From assembly GCA_905221605.1 (NCBI GenBank), contig CAJNDS010002669.1:131073-195072 (forward strand): DNA of 64,000 nucleotides, in the 5' to 3' direction. The position numbers were made by a program, and so were the translations under genes. Every line of letters starts with the position of its first letter. The stretch's first letter is position 1. The stretch is from Symbiodinium natans (taxonomy: Eukaryota > Sar > Dinophyceae > Suessiales > Symbiodiniaceae). Under the pieces are notes generated by a model. It searched no databases. It saw only the letters and a program-made list of their open reading frames with translations, and had not been told where the DNA came from. Below are positions 46,771 to 58,366 of the stretch, piece after piece.

Positions 46771-48307
46771 TTGACGGTGGCACTGTAGCGTAGTAGGAAT
46801 GGCTGAATGGTGCTGAGTTCTGATAAGCCGATCTATGGAAATACAGAAACCAGCACCTGTCTCACCGAGAGCACGGTGTGGAGCCCAGCCGGCTTTAAAG
46901 AGAACTGCCATTCACCGGCCACGGCGGTCAAGTCTAATCAAGCTGAATCTCTCGATGACGCAGAGCCGCACCTCCAGTGCTGCAGCATCGCAGCTGAAAG
47001 TAGGCTTGTTGGCCAAGTATCTCGCTTCTTCCCGGTCTTTGCCTCAGGCTTTTGCATGATAATTACACGGTCTGTTGGGTGTAACTATTGTATGACTGCA
47101 ATGAACGCACCGATCGCGCCAGCAGTAGCGCATGCTCCTGATCTCTGCTCGTAAACTTTGTCTTCGATTCAGAGGTCCAATCGCAGCCGACAAATGTGGT
47201 ACCTGGCCTCAGCGCCACTGCATGCTGGCACCGAGTGTAAGTACACGTACGTACGTGCAAAGACATGTAAAGGCGTGTAAGTGTAGATATGGTGAATTTA
47301 CATACATATAAATACATGAATACACACACACAGACACATGTTTTACATGTCTGGAGAGCGACTTCCGTAGAGGCTCCGGGATGATTTTGGGTGACTGTTC
47401 ATGGCCGAGGTGGGGAACTCCACAGCACGTGCACAAGGGCCGGGCCGAGGCTGCCGAGGAGCGGCCCCCCCCACGTAAAAAAGGCTGCTCTTGATGCTTC
47501 GAGCATGGCAGATCCTTGCCTGTCAGGCGGAGAAAATGGCTTCCGCTGTGCCATCTCTTGGCATCAAAGCAGCACTAGACTCCCTCTCTCTCTCTCATAT
47601 ATATATATATAGAGTCAACCACAGGCTCTTGTTCTGTGCGCATGGAAGAGAGCAAAGGCCTAACAGCCATGGATTTGGATGTCAGAGCGAGCCGAACAAG
47701 TCGTGTTACCATGCTTCATGAAGGACGAAGAGCATGTACTCGTAGGTTCAACTGCGCATTGAGAGTGGGTCCGGCGCGCCTGCAGGATTGCAGAGTCTGC
47801 TCGCCAGCAATGAATGCCGTCGCCCTGGACTAGCCTTCAGCCTTGCTGCCTGCCATGTCGTCATGTCACCGAGACCATTGACAGGCTGCGACATTGTGTT
47901 TGTCACTTGCGAAGAGCAGATTGAAGCTCATGCTGCCAGGGGCTAATGAGTCAACGCTCGAATCTGTAGATGAGAATCGTCTGAGTCGAAAGCCGAAGGT
48001 GGTCTTGGCTGCAAGCAGCCCAAGCTTCTGCAAGTACTTGCGTCAGACTTCCATGCCACAGCCTCAGTTCGGTAAAACGTTGGCGTGCCGGGCTTGACGA
48101 ACATGGTGGAGGCATGGACCCTCTAAAGATTCCGTGGCCGACCAAGACATGGAGGCATCTCTCTTCATGGGCGCCTGCTACCTCGTAGCTGAGTTTGCCG
48201 TTGTTGGGGTTGCGCTGCCTGAAGCTGCGAGCGATTTGTCCTTCGAAGGAGTTGTTCACGACCATCTCGCCTGCTCCCACCGCGGCTGAGGACCATGCTG
48301 TGCTGTG
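46771..48307. other. Intergenic region
   Basis: No supported exon. A short CT/AT microsatellite lies at about 47580-47612. Several open frames of 60-115 codons show no recognisable motif. Confidence 0.35.
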
Positions 48308-50113
48308 ATGTGGGCCAAATTCTGGGAATGGTCGGGTGCGGGATCTCAGGAGCCGAAAGCGGGTGCTCCTGAAACGGCCGAGAGCTCCGCAGGCCCGATC
48401 CGGCAGCGACGAAGCTCATTGCCCACGGTCGGCCAGCCGCCAGGTGATGCCACGGAGGGCACCTCAGCGAGAGAGCCCATGGATCCCGCGGAGCCCGCCC
48501 AGCCCGCGGAGCCCGCCCAGCCTGCAGAGCCGAAGGAGGCACCCGTGAGTCCGTGAGCGAGTGAGCCGGGACGTGGTTGCTGTGCACAGTGCAAATAAAG
48601 GACACTGCGCACAGTAGCCCAAAGCCCAAAAAACTTCAGCAGTTGAATAGCCGCTACCCTCAGTTGTTGAGGAGCCCGGAAGCGGCACCAGCACAGGCCC
48701 CGAGGCCGAGTGCCCTGTTGTGATATGTTGTGATCGTAAGTCGGAATGTATCGGAGGATTTCGGAGGTCCCCCAAATGTCCTCCCGGAGGTCCAAGCACA
48801 TGTCGATGCGATGGAGGTGGATGCTTCCAAGTCATGCCCATACAGAAATCGTGCGGAGCTGCGCAGCCCGCGAGTCGGAGAAGCTGAGCGAAGCTGAGGT
48901 TGGAGGAGGCCGGAGCGGCAGCAGCCCCTGCGACCCTGAGTGCCTCGAGTGAGAAGGCCACCGCTTTCTCTACACATTCTGTGCACATGGAACCGATAGC
49001 CAGAAAACAGCAACTTATGGACATCTTTGGACTGTTCATATATGAGGGGCTTCCGTTGGCGCCTTTTGGCTGCAGGCAGACAAGATCCGTGTTCAGGTCA
49101 AAGGTCTTTCTTCCTCGGAGGTGGAAGCTTGCAAAGGGTCTGCTGGGCTAGCTGCATCCTGCCAGCACGATGTTCGGCAGGCGATGCGCATCCTCCTTGA
49201 CTACATCTACAAAGGGAGCTGTGCTGCGCGGGCGCCAGACATGCCGACGTGCGATTTCAGATTTCGGGTTGCAAGGCTTCCACAGTGTATACTGTAGCAC
49301 ATGGCCCTACATGTTTCCATTTTTGTAGCATCTTGCAGTGGGAATGCGCCCAGGCCGGCTGGGAGTACAAGGCCAGCAATGCGCAGGCTGGCGTGCGGCC
49401 GCTTGGTGTTGCCTTTGTTAAACAGCTCGTAGTAAGTAGTATCACTTATTTTGGTGTGACTTTTTGTGGAGGTCAACAAGGAGGTTCTACGCCTGGCAAG
49501 ACACTTCGGATTCTCACAGCTCCACGAGCACGCGGTCCTGACCTCACTTTGCGGTCCCATTCTTCTCTTGCAGTTTAAAGTGGCTTCACATTGCTGGCTT
49601 TAAATGGTCCAATTGGGTAGGGCTCATGCGGCTGATGAAGGCGAGGTGGCTTGCAAGGGGCCTGACCACCGAGAACGTTGTGGACCGCCTGGTTACGTCA
49701 GCTCCTTATGATACTTGAGTGCACCATGCAGTCGCCGCTGGCGATGTGTCGTCACGAAATTGGAGGTGTGAGGAGTTTGGACTCGGCCTGCTGCGAGAGA
49801 AGATCACAGAAAGGCGGACACGACAGCTGGGACACCAGCGTGAGCGGGTCCATGATTTCAATACAACAGGTTGTATTCGCAGGTGGTCGTCCATGCTTGT
49901 GTCGTGTTGGGTGGTTCTCATACTTCAGTTACCTACTCGAGGGGCGTGGGTTGTCAAAATCCGCAAAGAAGCCTCAAAGACACGGCCTCCTCGCAAACAT
50001 CGGAGACTCGCAGCAGGCTCGCTCTGAAGCCCGCTGAGATGATGTTGGTGTGCAGCAGCCCGGAGATCACCAAGCACCCGCGGATCTTGCAGGAGCGGCG
50101 CGAGTCTTTTTAG
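48308..50113 (+). CDS. BTB/POZ-like domain protein with Ala-Glu-Pro repeat N-terminus
   Basis: Open from ATG 48308 (MWAKFWEWSGAGSQ) through a Pro/Ala/Glu repeat (PAEPAQPAEPAQPAEPKEAP) to a consensus GTGAGT donor near 48544. Further exons: ~48668 (VVEEPGSGTSTGPEAECP), 49077-~49240 (ADKIRVQ, then VRQAMRILLDYIYKGSC, the helix-turn-YIYKG of a BTB fold), ~49472- (VNKEVLRLARHFGFSQLHEH), ~49623-49692 (WLARGLTTENVVDRLV, like the LTxENVxxLL segment of BTB proteins), ~49772- (EFGLGLLREKIT) and a terminal exon reading EMMLVCSSPEITKHPRILQE, ending RRESF at TAG 50111-50113. The last block resembles the LSSSPEIxxHPxxxQ end of BTB domains. Such proteins are commonly adaptors for CUL3 ubiquitin ligases. The repeat exon could belong to a different gene. 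Confidence 0.55.
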
Positions 50114-50344
50114 TCGTTTTCGTTCACATGTCAGCGCATCCACTGGTAGCAGTGTAGCTGGTCAGGGGGGCAGATCAGCTCCTAGTGTTGAGTAAGGCTC
50201 GGAGCAAGTGAAGTAAGGGTCATCATGGGCTTTCGTAACCCTTCCAGATTGGATGTTTAGTCTATTCCGAATGTACAAGAATATACAGCTTCGTCATCTT
50301 CCAGATGTTCGTAGTCTGTAGTCGCCTGCGATGAGGACCTCCTC

Positions 50345-50730
50345 GTGCAAGTGGCATCACTGAAAGACAGGCCTGCCCCCAAGAGCAGCGCAGAGGTAGT
50401 CGAGGAGGAGCCGGAGGAGAAGCCGGAGCCAAAACCGGAGCCCAAGGAGGAGAAGCCCGCAAAGGCTGAGAAGGCCGAGCGGCTGGAGAAAGACAAGCAC
50501 GAGCCCGAGAAGCCTGAGAAGCCAGAGAAGCCCGAGAAGCCCGACAAGAAGCGCGAAAAGGCCGAGAAGCCAACGAAGCAGGCACCCGCAGAAGATGTGC
50601 TTGAGGTTTTTCGCGTGTTCGCGTGGGGGGAGTTGAAGCTTCCTGCCAAGTTCAGAGCAGGCAGAAAGACAAGCGGGCAAGAAGCGCAAGGCCGCCTTTT
50701 ATGTCAAAGAGAAGCTGCATGGAGAGTGCA
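50345..50730 (+). CDS. Lys/Glu/Pro-rich low-complexity segment, probable exons of an unrecognised gene
   Basis: A + frame reads VASLKDRPAPKSSAEVVEEE, then EKPEPKPEPKEEKPAKAEK and repeated EKPEKP, to about 50620. A second segment at ~50660-50725 reads QAERQAGKKRKAAFYVKEKL behind an AG. Strong codon-level periodicity and absence of stops support coding. No fold is expected from the composition, and no function can be assigned. The start and the downstream part were not found. Confidence 0.4.
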
Positions 50731-53700
50731 TGTGGCGAAGGAGTCGCCACTGAGTGGCCAGGGTTTGCAGTGGTTTTTTCGGGAAAACTGCTTTGTCAGT
50801 GGTGCACTCTTGTCAGAAGGGCCCCGGCTTCTTTGCCTGCGCAGGCTGGGTCCTAGACCGGGAAATGAACCCGCTCTGAAGCACGTGGTCTTTGTACTAT
50901 ACGTTACTATGGACTCTTCAGTAACCTTAGTATAAAACTTATGAGAACTTCTAGAGATAGATGTGTGTCGACATGCTGTGTCAGTTCCTGGCTGCGTCGC
51001 CACGTCATTAGCCATGTGGCCACGTGGTTTTTTAATTCGGTGCACACTAATTCAGCGACGTTTCACACGATTCCTGCTGCGCGTGGCAGCGTGGGAATCT
51101 GTTTTCAGCCTCTGCGGGATGGAGGACCTATGAGGACCTGTTCAGTGCAAACTCTTCGTAATTCGGTGGCCTTGCTGCCAGATGGTATGTCAAGGCTGCA
51201 TCGGAACAGCGCGACCTGCGCAATTTTGAGGTGACCCTCATGTATAAGAAAAGGCATTGAGACGTGGGGCTTCATTCTCCCTCCGGCTGTTGCAGTTCAA
51301 GACTTCCCCAACAAATGCAATTTACTGCTTCGGCTTTGGGCTCACAGACGCCTTCAATGGATTCCATCGAGGCAAGTGTGGAGGCCTCGAAGCTTGACTC
51401 CACCAACCTATGGGGTTAATGGCTTTGTAAGTCAGCAAAGCTGCAAGTCAAGCAGTGCAAGCCGAGCAGGCCATCGCCAGAGCGGTGAGGATCTCGTGCG
51501 CCTGTCGCTGGCTGTTGAACCACGCGCATGTGGGGGGTTTGATAAGCTTGTACGGAGCTTCGTGGCCCATAGTTTAGATCAACCTCCTTCATGATAAAGT
51601 TGGGTCAACGCAGGTATGGGCCATGTGGCAAGGATCAGCTGGTCGTTACAGAGAGGCAGAAGCTGGTGACCAATTCGGTGTGGGCCCAAGAGACCGACAC
51701 AGCTTCCAGAGGAATGTGACAAGGCACGTGACCCCCAGTCAGCAAAGCTTTGCTTCCCCCTTCTATTTGGTCTTGACATTCCAGGCAGCGCGGATTCTGG
51801 AACTGGCCCGGCCCGGCTCCCCGATCGCCAAGGCTCCTGGTGGTTTGCGTGGTTTGACAGGGGTAAAACGGTCTGTGCGGCACCGGAATATCACTGGGGA
51901 GGTTGTTCTGGGCCACATCTGCAAGTTTGCGCAGGCCATCCCATCATCCCACGAATCAAGTTTTGGCAGTGTTGGATAGAAACAAAAAGTAATCAGCCTC
52001 TGTGGGGTCATCGTAGATGCTCATGCTTGCAGCTTCTGTCCGTCTTGCTGCGAAGAGGACATGGGGGACGGCACAGGAACCCTTGTGAATACCTCAGACT
52101 TGAGAAGCTCCGACCCTTGCAGCGCCTTGCCTTTACCTATCCTATCTAGTGCCTACAGCGTTGTCTCAGGCACTGCTTCTTCATGGCGCCCTCCGCCTCT
52201 GCAGCTCCTGGCTTCGAGAGGGCAAAGCCCGGCGACAGGAGCGCTCTGCTCTGGATGGCTCCGGGTGAATCGAAGGGGGCTTTTTTGGTTGGTACAGCTC
52301 CGAGGACTTGCAGCGCTGTGTGGCTTACATCGAGGCGAGGGCGTGGAAGTGTGATGGTACTCTTAGGGTTGTCTGTTTGTGCGGCCTGCTGGAGGCTGTT
52401 GTGCTGCGAGAAGATGCTGTGGAGTTGCTGGGAGACCTTCGGTGCCCGGCAGGTAGGTGGTGCAGTCTGCTCATAGTCATAGTCCTGCGCAGACCAGTTG
52501 GTACAGACGGGACACGGCCTCAAGGTAATTCTACAGAGAAGCTCTTCTTTGACTTGGCACGCACCTTCTTCGGTTCGAATTTCCCCCCAGAGGTGACTGA
52601 TCTGAATGGCGGGACCTTCTTTCCAGTTGCAGTGAAGTCCCGCGCAAGCCACTGGCATGGTGCGTAGCACTTTCATTGCCAGAGCAAGTGAGGTCTGTGG
52701 GATTCTGTCGAAAGCATGTGGCTTGTCTACGAACTTGGGTCCTGGCGTCTCTGCTTGTTACTCTCAGCGCTGCGTCTGGCTTGTGAGGCTGGCGCTGGCT
52801 GTGTGACAACTGCCCGCCACAGCCTGACAGCAACAAGGCCGCAGGCGAGGTGAGAAACTGTACACTGTGCAGTGCAACCCGATGTCCAGGCCCAGGCCAG
52901 GCAACCAAAGCAATTTGCCTCGGCCGCCCTGACTCTTCGAAGCGGAGGGCTTGTGAAGGTGCCTCGGCAGCCTCGGCAGAACGGGGACCCAACAGCTCGA
53001 GCTGAGCAACTGCGCTGCGCCAGTGCCGCTCCCCAGGTGCCCAGCGCTTCGCCTTCGATGCAAGAAGCCGCAGGCGCGACTGCCCACATGACGGCACACA
53101 TCTGTGTGCGTTGTGTGCATCTGCACATTGTAAACCATGGACACACACACACACAGCTGCTTCAAGGCAGTGCCTGTTCTGCGACGGTTGAGAGAGCAGT
53201 GGCTCTCTCTGGCGTGCATGCTCCTGAGAGCATATAGTCTCCCAGTACCATGGGGGTGCCACACCTTCACGGTTTTCGGCCTCTGGGTCACTTTGGTCCA
53301 TCAAGGCTTCGTGCTGAGATGTGCTCAGGTTGGCCTCCACCATGCCAAGGGCTTGTCAGGGCAGGGTCGTCATCCTGGATGACGACATTGCGCCCCTGCC
53401 AGCGACAAGCTCAGACCGCAAATTGCAGCGCTCTCCCTGTCAACAAAGACATAGCAAGACTCTCAAAGTGAAGCCCAAGCTGAGCTGCGGGCAAGGTTCG
53501 CGTTGTAATGCCGGCTGTTGCCCTGGACAGGCTGGTTTTGACCCGGATCAGTTCTCCTCTATTCTATTCTGCACAGTCTCAGTTTGGATCTTGAAAGAGC
53601 AAGAGTCTCAAAGGCTAGGGCAACGCCTGCTTCTGGCCACCGAGCAGCTTTGGCAGGTCGGTTCACACACTGTATATTCGGAACTTGCATGTGGTGCGGC

Positions 53701-54225
53701 CTCTGAGGCAGGTGTCCGGCTCGTTCTGTGTGCGGCACACGTCCACGAGGCTGGAGCGCATGGGAGCACGGCAGGGAAGCAGTAGCTGCAGTAGCTCGTC
53801 CGTCAGTCAGGAGTGGACTGGCTCCTTATCTCAGCGCGGAATTGCAGTGCTGCACATGGTTGATGAGGAGGCCTGGTTGCTGGTTGCTGGTTGCGATTGC
53901 TTTCTCTGCACCTTGAAATAAAGCTCTTATGCCCACAGGAATTGGCTGCGCTGGAGGCGCAGTGCGGCAGCACTCGGAGGATTCGCCTAGGCAGTGCCGC
54001 CGCAGCCCGAGGTTGTTCCAATTTAGGCTCCCTTTTTGGGGGGGCTTTTGTTGTCAGTAACAGTCCAGATACAAGGGGGGCCCAAATTCAGAAGTGGCAG
54101 AAAAGACTTTGGGGTTCCAAGGACGGGGCCTCACTGAAGACCGCCGCGTTTGACGTCGAGTCTTTCAGGCCCGGCCTGCGCTTCTGCTCCGGTCTGGTCA
54201 CAAAGAGCGGTCCAGGTCCTCTAGC
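50731..54225. other. Region with weak exon candidates only
   Basis: Possible exons on the + strand: about 52276-52355 (WYSSEDLQRCVAYIEARAWK), 52388-52450 (LLEAVVLREDAVELLGDLRC), 52505-52670 (an open frame with STEKLFFDLARTFFGSNFPP) and 53940-53985 (ELAALEAQCGSTRRI). None forms a recognisable domain. No repeats of note. Confidence 0.25.
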
Positions 54226-54306
54226 GCCCTAAACCCTAAACCCTAAACCCCAAACCCCAAACCCCAAACCCACAAACCCCAAAAACCCCAAACCCTAAAC
54301 CCTATC
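54226..54306 (-). repeat. CCCTAAA/CCCCAAA cluster
   Basis: About ten telomere-like C-strand units, with CCCCAAA variants in the centre. Confidence 0.9.
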
Positions 54307-54665
54307 ATCTGTGAACTCATAGATGAGCCCAGCCAAGGCCATTGCAGAAGTCCTCGGAAGTTGCGGGATCTCGGGCTTGGTGCTCACAGCACGCTCTGGG
54401 AAGCTGTGCAAAGGCGTGGTCGATGAGTCCAAGGCTTACTGGCTCCTCACCTTGAGCCGAGAGAACCATCCTGCCAGCTCCCCTGGCAGATTTGCGCGAA
54501 GCCAGCCACTAGTTGCCACTAGTACAGGCTAACTCATGGTGCGCCTGTCAAGGTGCACCGTGGCTATAAGAGAGTGCGAGGGAGCTGAGGGCCTGGTGCT
54601 ACGTTGCCAGGCTGTTTGCTGCTGCAGGCAAGCTCCAGCAGCTCGGAACTTGGCATGGCCACCGG

Positions 54666-54772
54666 TTGGGATGTTCCCCCGCTATACTAACAGCTCCATT
54701 TTCGGGATTATTCTGGTACCCCCTATGATACATTCTTCTTAAGGACTGTTCGTGTAAGGGGGAACATCCCAA
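54666..54772. mobile_element. 107-bp MITE-like element with perfect 15-bp TIRs
   Basis: Left end TTGGGATGTTCCCCC (54666-54680) is the exact reverse complement of the right end GGGGGAACATCCCAA (54758-54772). The core has no open frame. No clear target-site duplication was seen. Confidence 0.7.
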
Positions 54773-55725
54773 GCCATGGGCATCTTGCTGTCAACAGGCA
54801 CAGTCCGAAGTCCTGCCCCTTGTTTTCGTTTTTGAAGGTTCGGTGCATCTCTTCCGCCAGGTTTAGCCATCGAGCATCGCCTGTCGATCCTTCGCCTCTT
54901 GCTCGTCGTCCTTCCCGGTTTTCAGGACTTCCGACTGAGCTGCGGTGTCGATTCACTGCGATCGAACCTGTAGTTGGGCACGCTTTTGTTTTTGTGCTTT
55001 AGGAACCATCTGACATCATTGCTGGAGGCCGGGTTTTGCAATCCAAGTGCAAAACAAAATGTACATCCATCCCTGGACCCCTTTGAGCCTCGAGAGGTGG
55101 TTTCCTCTTTGCTATTGCTGTCAAGGCCTGGCCTTCGAAGTGGGCTTGCTCCGCTTGGCGCGCCGAAGGGTCCAAGGCCCAGCGCTCTGAAAGCTGCCCT
55201 TGGAAGTTCTGGATGTAGCCCCGCAGCCCGAAGCTTGTGGAGTTCACCCAAGTTAAGGCTCAGTCCCATGGACCAGGATCCAGGACCACCATTGGGCGGA
55301 GAAAGCCTGAGACCACCACTGCAACTGACATCCAGACGTCCCTCCTTGGAGGCCTAGCAACCTGGCAGCAGAGGCCTCTGCCTCAGAAGTGCTCAGATGG
55401 CTCGAGTTGCGACACGGGGTAGTCGTTCCGCCACAAGGATGGGATGTTGTCCATATTGTCCCAACTTGCCTCAGGTCTTTGGATTGGAAGACCCAGCAAA
55501 GGCAAGCGTCTGACGTCATGACTTCATTCTCGGATTGAGACCATCTCCTCTATTTGCGCAAGCGCAACGATGCACGATGATGTTGCAGATTCCTGCAGAG
55601 CTTGTGAATGGCAGGTGGCACATCTTGAGAGGCTTTCCTGGTTGCTGCTGGAGGCCTGGCATCACATTCTTCGGCCCTCGTGCACACCAGACGCGTGGCT
55701 ATGGAATGTCGCAGACAACCTGCTG

Positions 55726-55835
55726 GTTCTTAGTAGGGATTGAGTCGAGGGAAGGAGGTACCCTTTATCCCCCTATATACATGCCCTTTATGGGATAATG
55801 TGGGGTACCTAATTCCCCCATTCCCTACTAAGAAC
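55726..55835. mobile_element. 110-bp MITE-like element with 14-bp TIRs
   Basis: Left end GTTCTTAGTAGGGAT (55726-55740) against right end ATTCCCTACTAAGAAC (55820-55835), 14 bp exactly inverted. The end motif AATCCCTACTAAGAA also occurs at 27609-27623 within a TOP2 intron, suggesting a family. Confidence 0.6.
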
Positions 55836-56256
55836 AAGGGGGACAATCTGCCGAATGTTCCCAGGCTTCCTTGCTGGAGGTGGTGGAGGCCAGCGGCAGT
55901 GGTGGTATTAGTAGGCCCTATCAGGCATCGGAGTGTTCCACAAGATGTCAATCTCACAGGCGTTCATTGGAAATCTTCTCGGATGTCGCGGGGCCACAGG
56001 TGCCCCGGACTTTTACCGTGCAGCTGCACCGGGCACCAGTTCTATCATTCGTTGTATCACCCTATCCCACCAGGCTGCTTTAGGTTGAGGGTCCATGCAT
56101 GCAGGAACTCTCGGGAGAAGCTCGGGAAGGAGTGCACTGCTGCCAAGGTTTTTCGGTACTATAGGGGGATCGGGCATCATACTCGACCACGTGCAAGCAC
56201 TTCACACCTTCACCTCGGTAGGCCAGTTGACTCTCGAGTTTATCATAACTTCCAAG

Positions 56257-56590
56257 TAATCCGAGCACCTGTTTAATTAAACCCCCCATATTTAAAGAAA
56301 TATCTTTTCTCCGGAAGCCCGCCGGAAGACTACTTTCCATTGCGGTGGATTTCGTATGGCCATAACCCCCCACATTTAAAGAAATTTTTTTTGGGGGGGT
56401 TCAAAAATCTGTCGGCAGGCTTCTTGTTTTGCTTGCGGAGATGCGGAGCTACAGCACCTCAGGGATCTGCAGCCGATTGTTTTTAATAGAGAATCAATGC
56501 AGGGCCATGGTCCAATTATTGCGGAACCCTGCCTTCCTTATTTTGGGGGGGGGGGGGGGACCCCTCCCAATTAAACAGGTGCTCGGATTA
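56257..56590. mobile_element. 334-bp MITE with perfect 22-bp TIRs and TA ends
   Basis: Bases 56257-56278 (starting TAATCCGAGCACC) are the exact reverse complement of 56569-56590 (ending GGTGCTCGGATTA). Reading the outer TA as the duplicated target gives a Tc1/mariner-like boundary. The inside holds two copies of an ACCCCCCATATTTAAAGAAA-like motif (about 56280 and 56366) and a G-tract. No transposase frame, so non-autonomous. Confidence 0.8.
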
Positions 56591-58366
56591 GATTTGGAGG
56601 CCTTTGACAACCCGGGAGGGATAAAGCTTAAGGCGAGTTTCTCCCTCGGCAGTGATCGCCTAGCCAGCTACTCATTTAGATTCACACACTCTTTGAACTC
56701 TTCCGTGTGACCCTATAGGGCCTCTCCGCACCGACCTCTCCGCTAAATCTTGGTAAAGACCAGGACTGCAAGACTGCTGGCGTCGGCAGAAGCATCGGAG
56801 CTGAGTAGCTTAGTGCCGCGCGCCGAGAAGTTGGATGCTTGAGTTGCTCCAAAATGACGAGCTGTTTGTTCTACATACGACTTTCTAGCTGTTGGGCATC
56901 TGCACGCTTCACATGCGCAATACGTGATGCGGCCATGCATGTCTTTGGTGTCTGCTGTCATGAGGCCTGGGATGTTGCCCATTCTTGGCCGCAGTGACCT
57001 CTACGGCTTTGTGGTGGCTCCCGGCATTGGGGACTGCCAGGCCTGCAGCTCCAGATTCAGTCCACAATTGGGTCCAATCCTGTTCGCAAGATTGGGTGTT
57101 CGAGACTTTCCTGGTTCTTGGGCAAATGGGGTTGGGCAGCAGTGCCTGTGACAAAAGTGCTGGTTCAATTCAGACTTAAACTGGCCAGTTGGCTACGTGC
57201 CGTATGTGCAGCTCTCCCTTTTGGCAAATGCACACTGCGCCAGTTGCGTCACGGTGGTAACCACGAATTGCATCACGAGGAAACCCAAGTCCCGCAAATG
57301 CCTGACTGAATAGGCAGACACGTTCGCGAAACTTTGCTCCCAGTCGTAAAGCATCAAGTCCGAGCAAGAAGACCATGCAGTATTTAGTCTTCAGAGTACC
57401 TCGATTGATCTTGCCCTGCCCCAATTGCATCAGAGCACGAATCCTTGGATTGTTCAGTTGCTTCGTGCAGAAGCTTCCCGCGATGCCAGGATTCTACTCC
57501 GCGGCCAGTGGAGTGACCAAGCTAAACAGTGTTGAACGAACTGTTTCCCTAAGTTTCGCTGTCTTTGGTGAGGTTGCGTTGTTTGCCTTTGGCTGCTGTC
57601 CGAAGGACTGGGCACCTGAAGTTGCAGCAACTGCGAGCCATGTGCAGTTTGGTACGACAGCTGTGCCGAGCCGTCCTGTCTTTCACTTTCCTTAAAGCCT
57701 TGTGCGATGGGGTTTTCATCGAATGTTTGATTTTGTCCGAGCTTTGGTGCATTTTGTGCGGTCAGGCCGCTTGGATCCTACCTGCCTTGAGCGAGGCCGG
57801 AACCTCGCAAGCTGTTCGAAATGCCATTCTTCCGTGGGCGCAGACTATTGGTTTGGGCTTAACGTTAAAGGGCACGCAGGTATCAAGTGCTGCGCTTGAC
57901 AGCCGTTCAGTCATAGCCAACCTCATAACGTCAGCTGCCTTGCAGGAGCATTCAGTAGTGTTCAGTGCAAACGCTCATACTATCAACACAGATTTCACTG
58001 TTGCGCATGGTTCGAAGAAAGCCTGCATGATCTTCATGCTCATGTGAGAGGGTTGTGCTTTCATTGCAGGACATCGGAACGGAAGCCGTTGACAACAGAA
58101 AGTCCACGAGATGCTCGACGTTCGCCATTGCTGATGGGCACCTGGCCGGGTTGATGGTAAACTGAGCTGGGAGCCAAGCTGCTATTTCCCGTGGCAAGAA
58201 ATCTTCAGAGACATGGAATGACATAGTCACATCATTTCAAGTGGGTCTAGTATGAGCTGGTAATGGATGTGCACAGACGAGTTTATAGAACCGACTTGTC
58301 TAGAAGCGTGCAGCAGCGTGGCTCAAGAAAAGCAGGTTCAGGCTTCAGTTCTCGACTGTACGAAGG
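56591..58366. other. Intergenic region upstream of the dioxygenase gene
   Basis: No supported exon. The only notable signal is the spliced-leader-like 9-mer at 58319-58327, described separately. Confidence 0.4.
58319..58327 (+). promoter_or_regulatory. Possible relict of the dinoflagellate spliced leader
   Basis: TGGCTCAAG equals the last nine bases of the conserved 22-nt dinoflagellate spliced leader (which ends TTTTGGCTCAAG). It lies 39 nt before the ATG of an intronless gene. It is the only TGGCTCAAG I found on the + strand of this window by eye. Such relicts are known where trans-spliced mRNAs have been reverse-transcribed back into the genome. Confidence 0.5.

Noticed and set aside
52505-52670. 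Open frame with STEKLFFDLARTFFGS suggesting a retrotransposon endonuclease
   Set aside because: No neighbouring reverse-transcriptase motifs and no recognised endonuclease residues; left as an unassigned segment.
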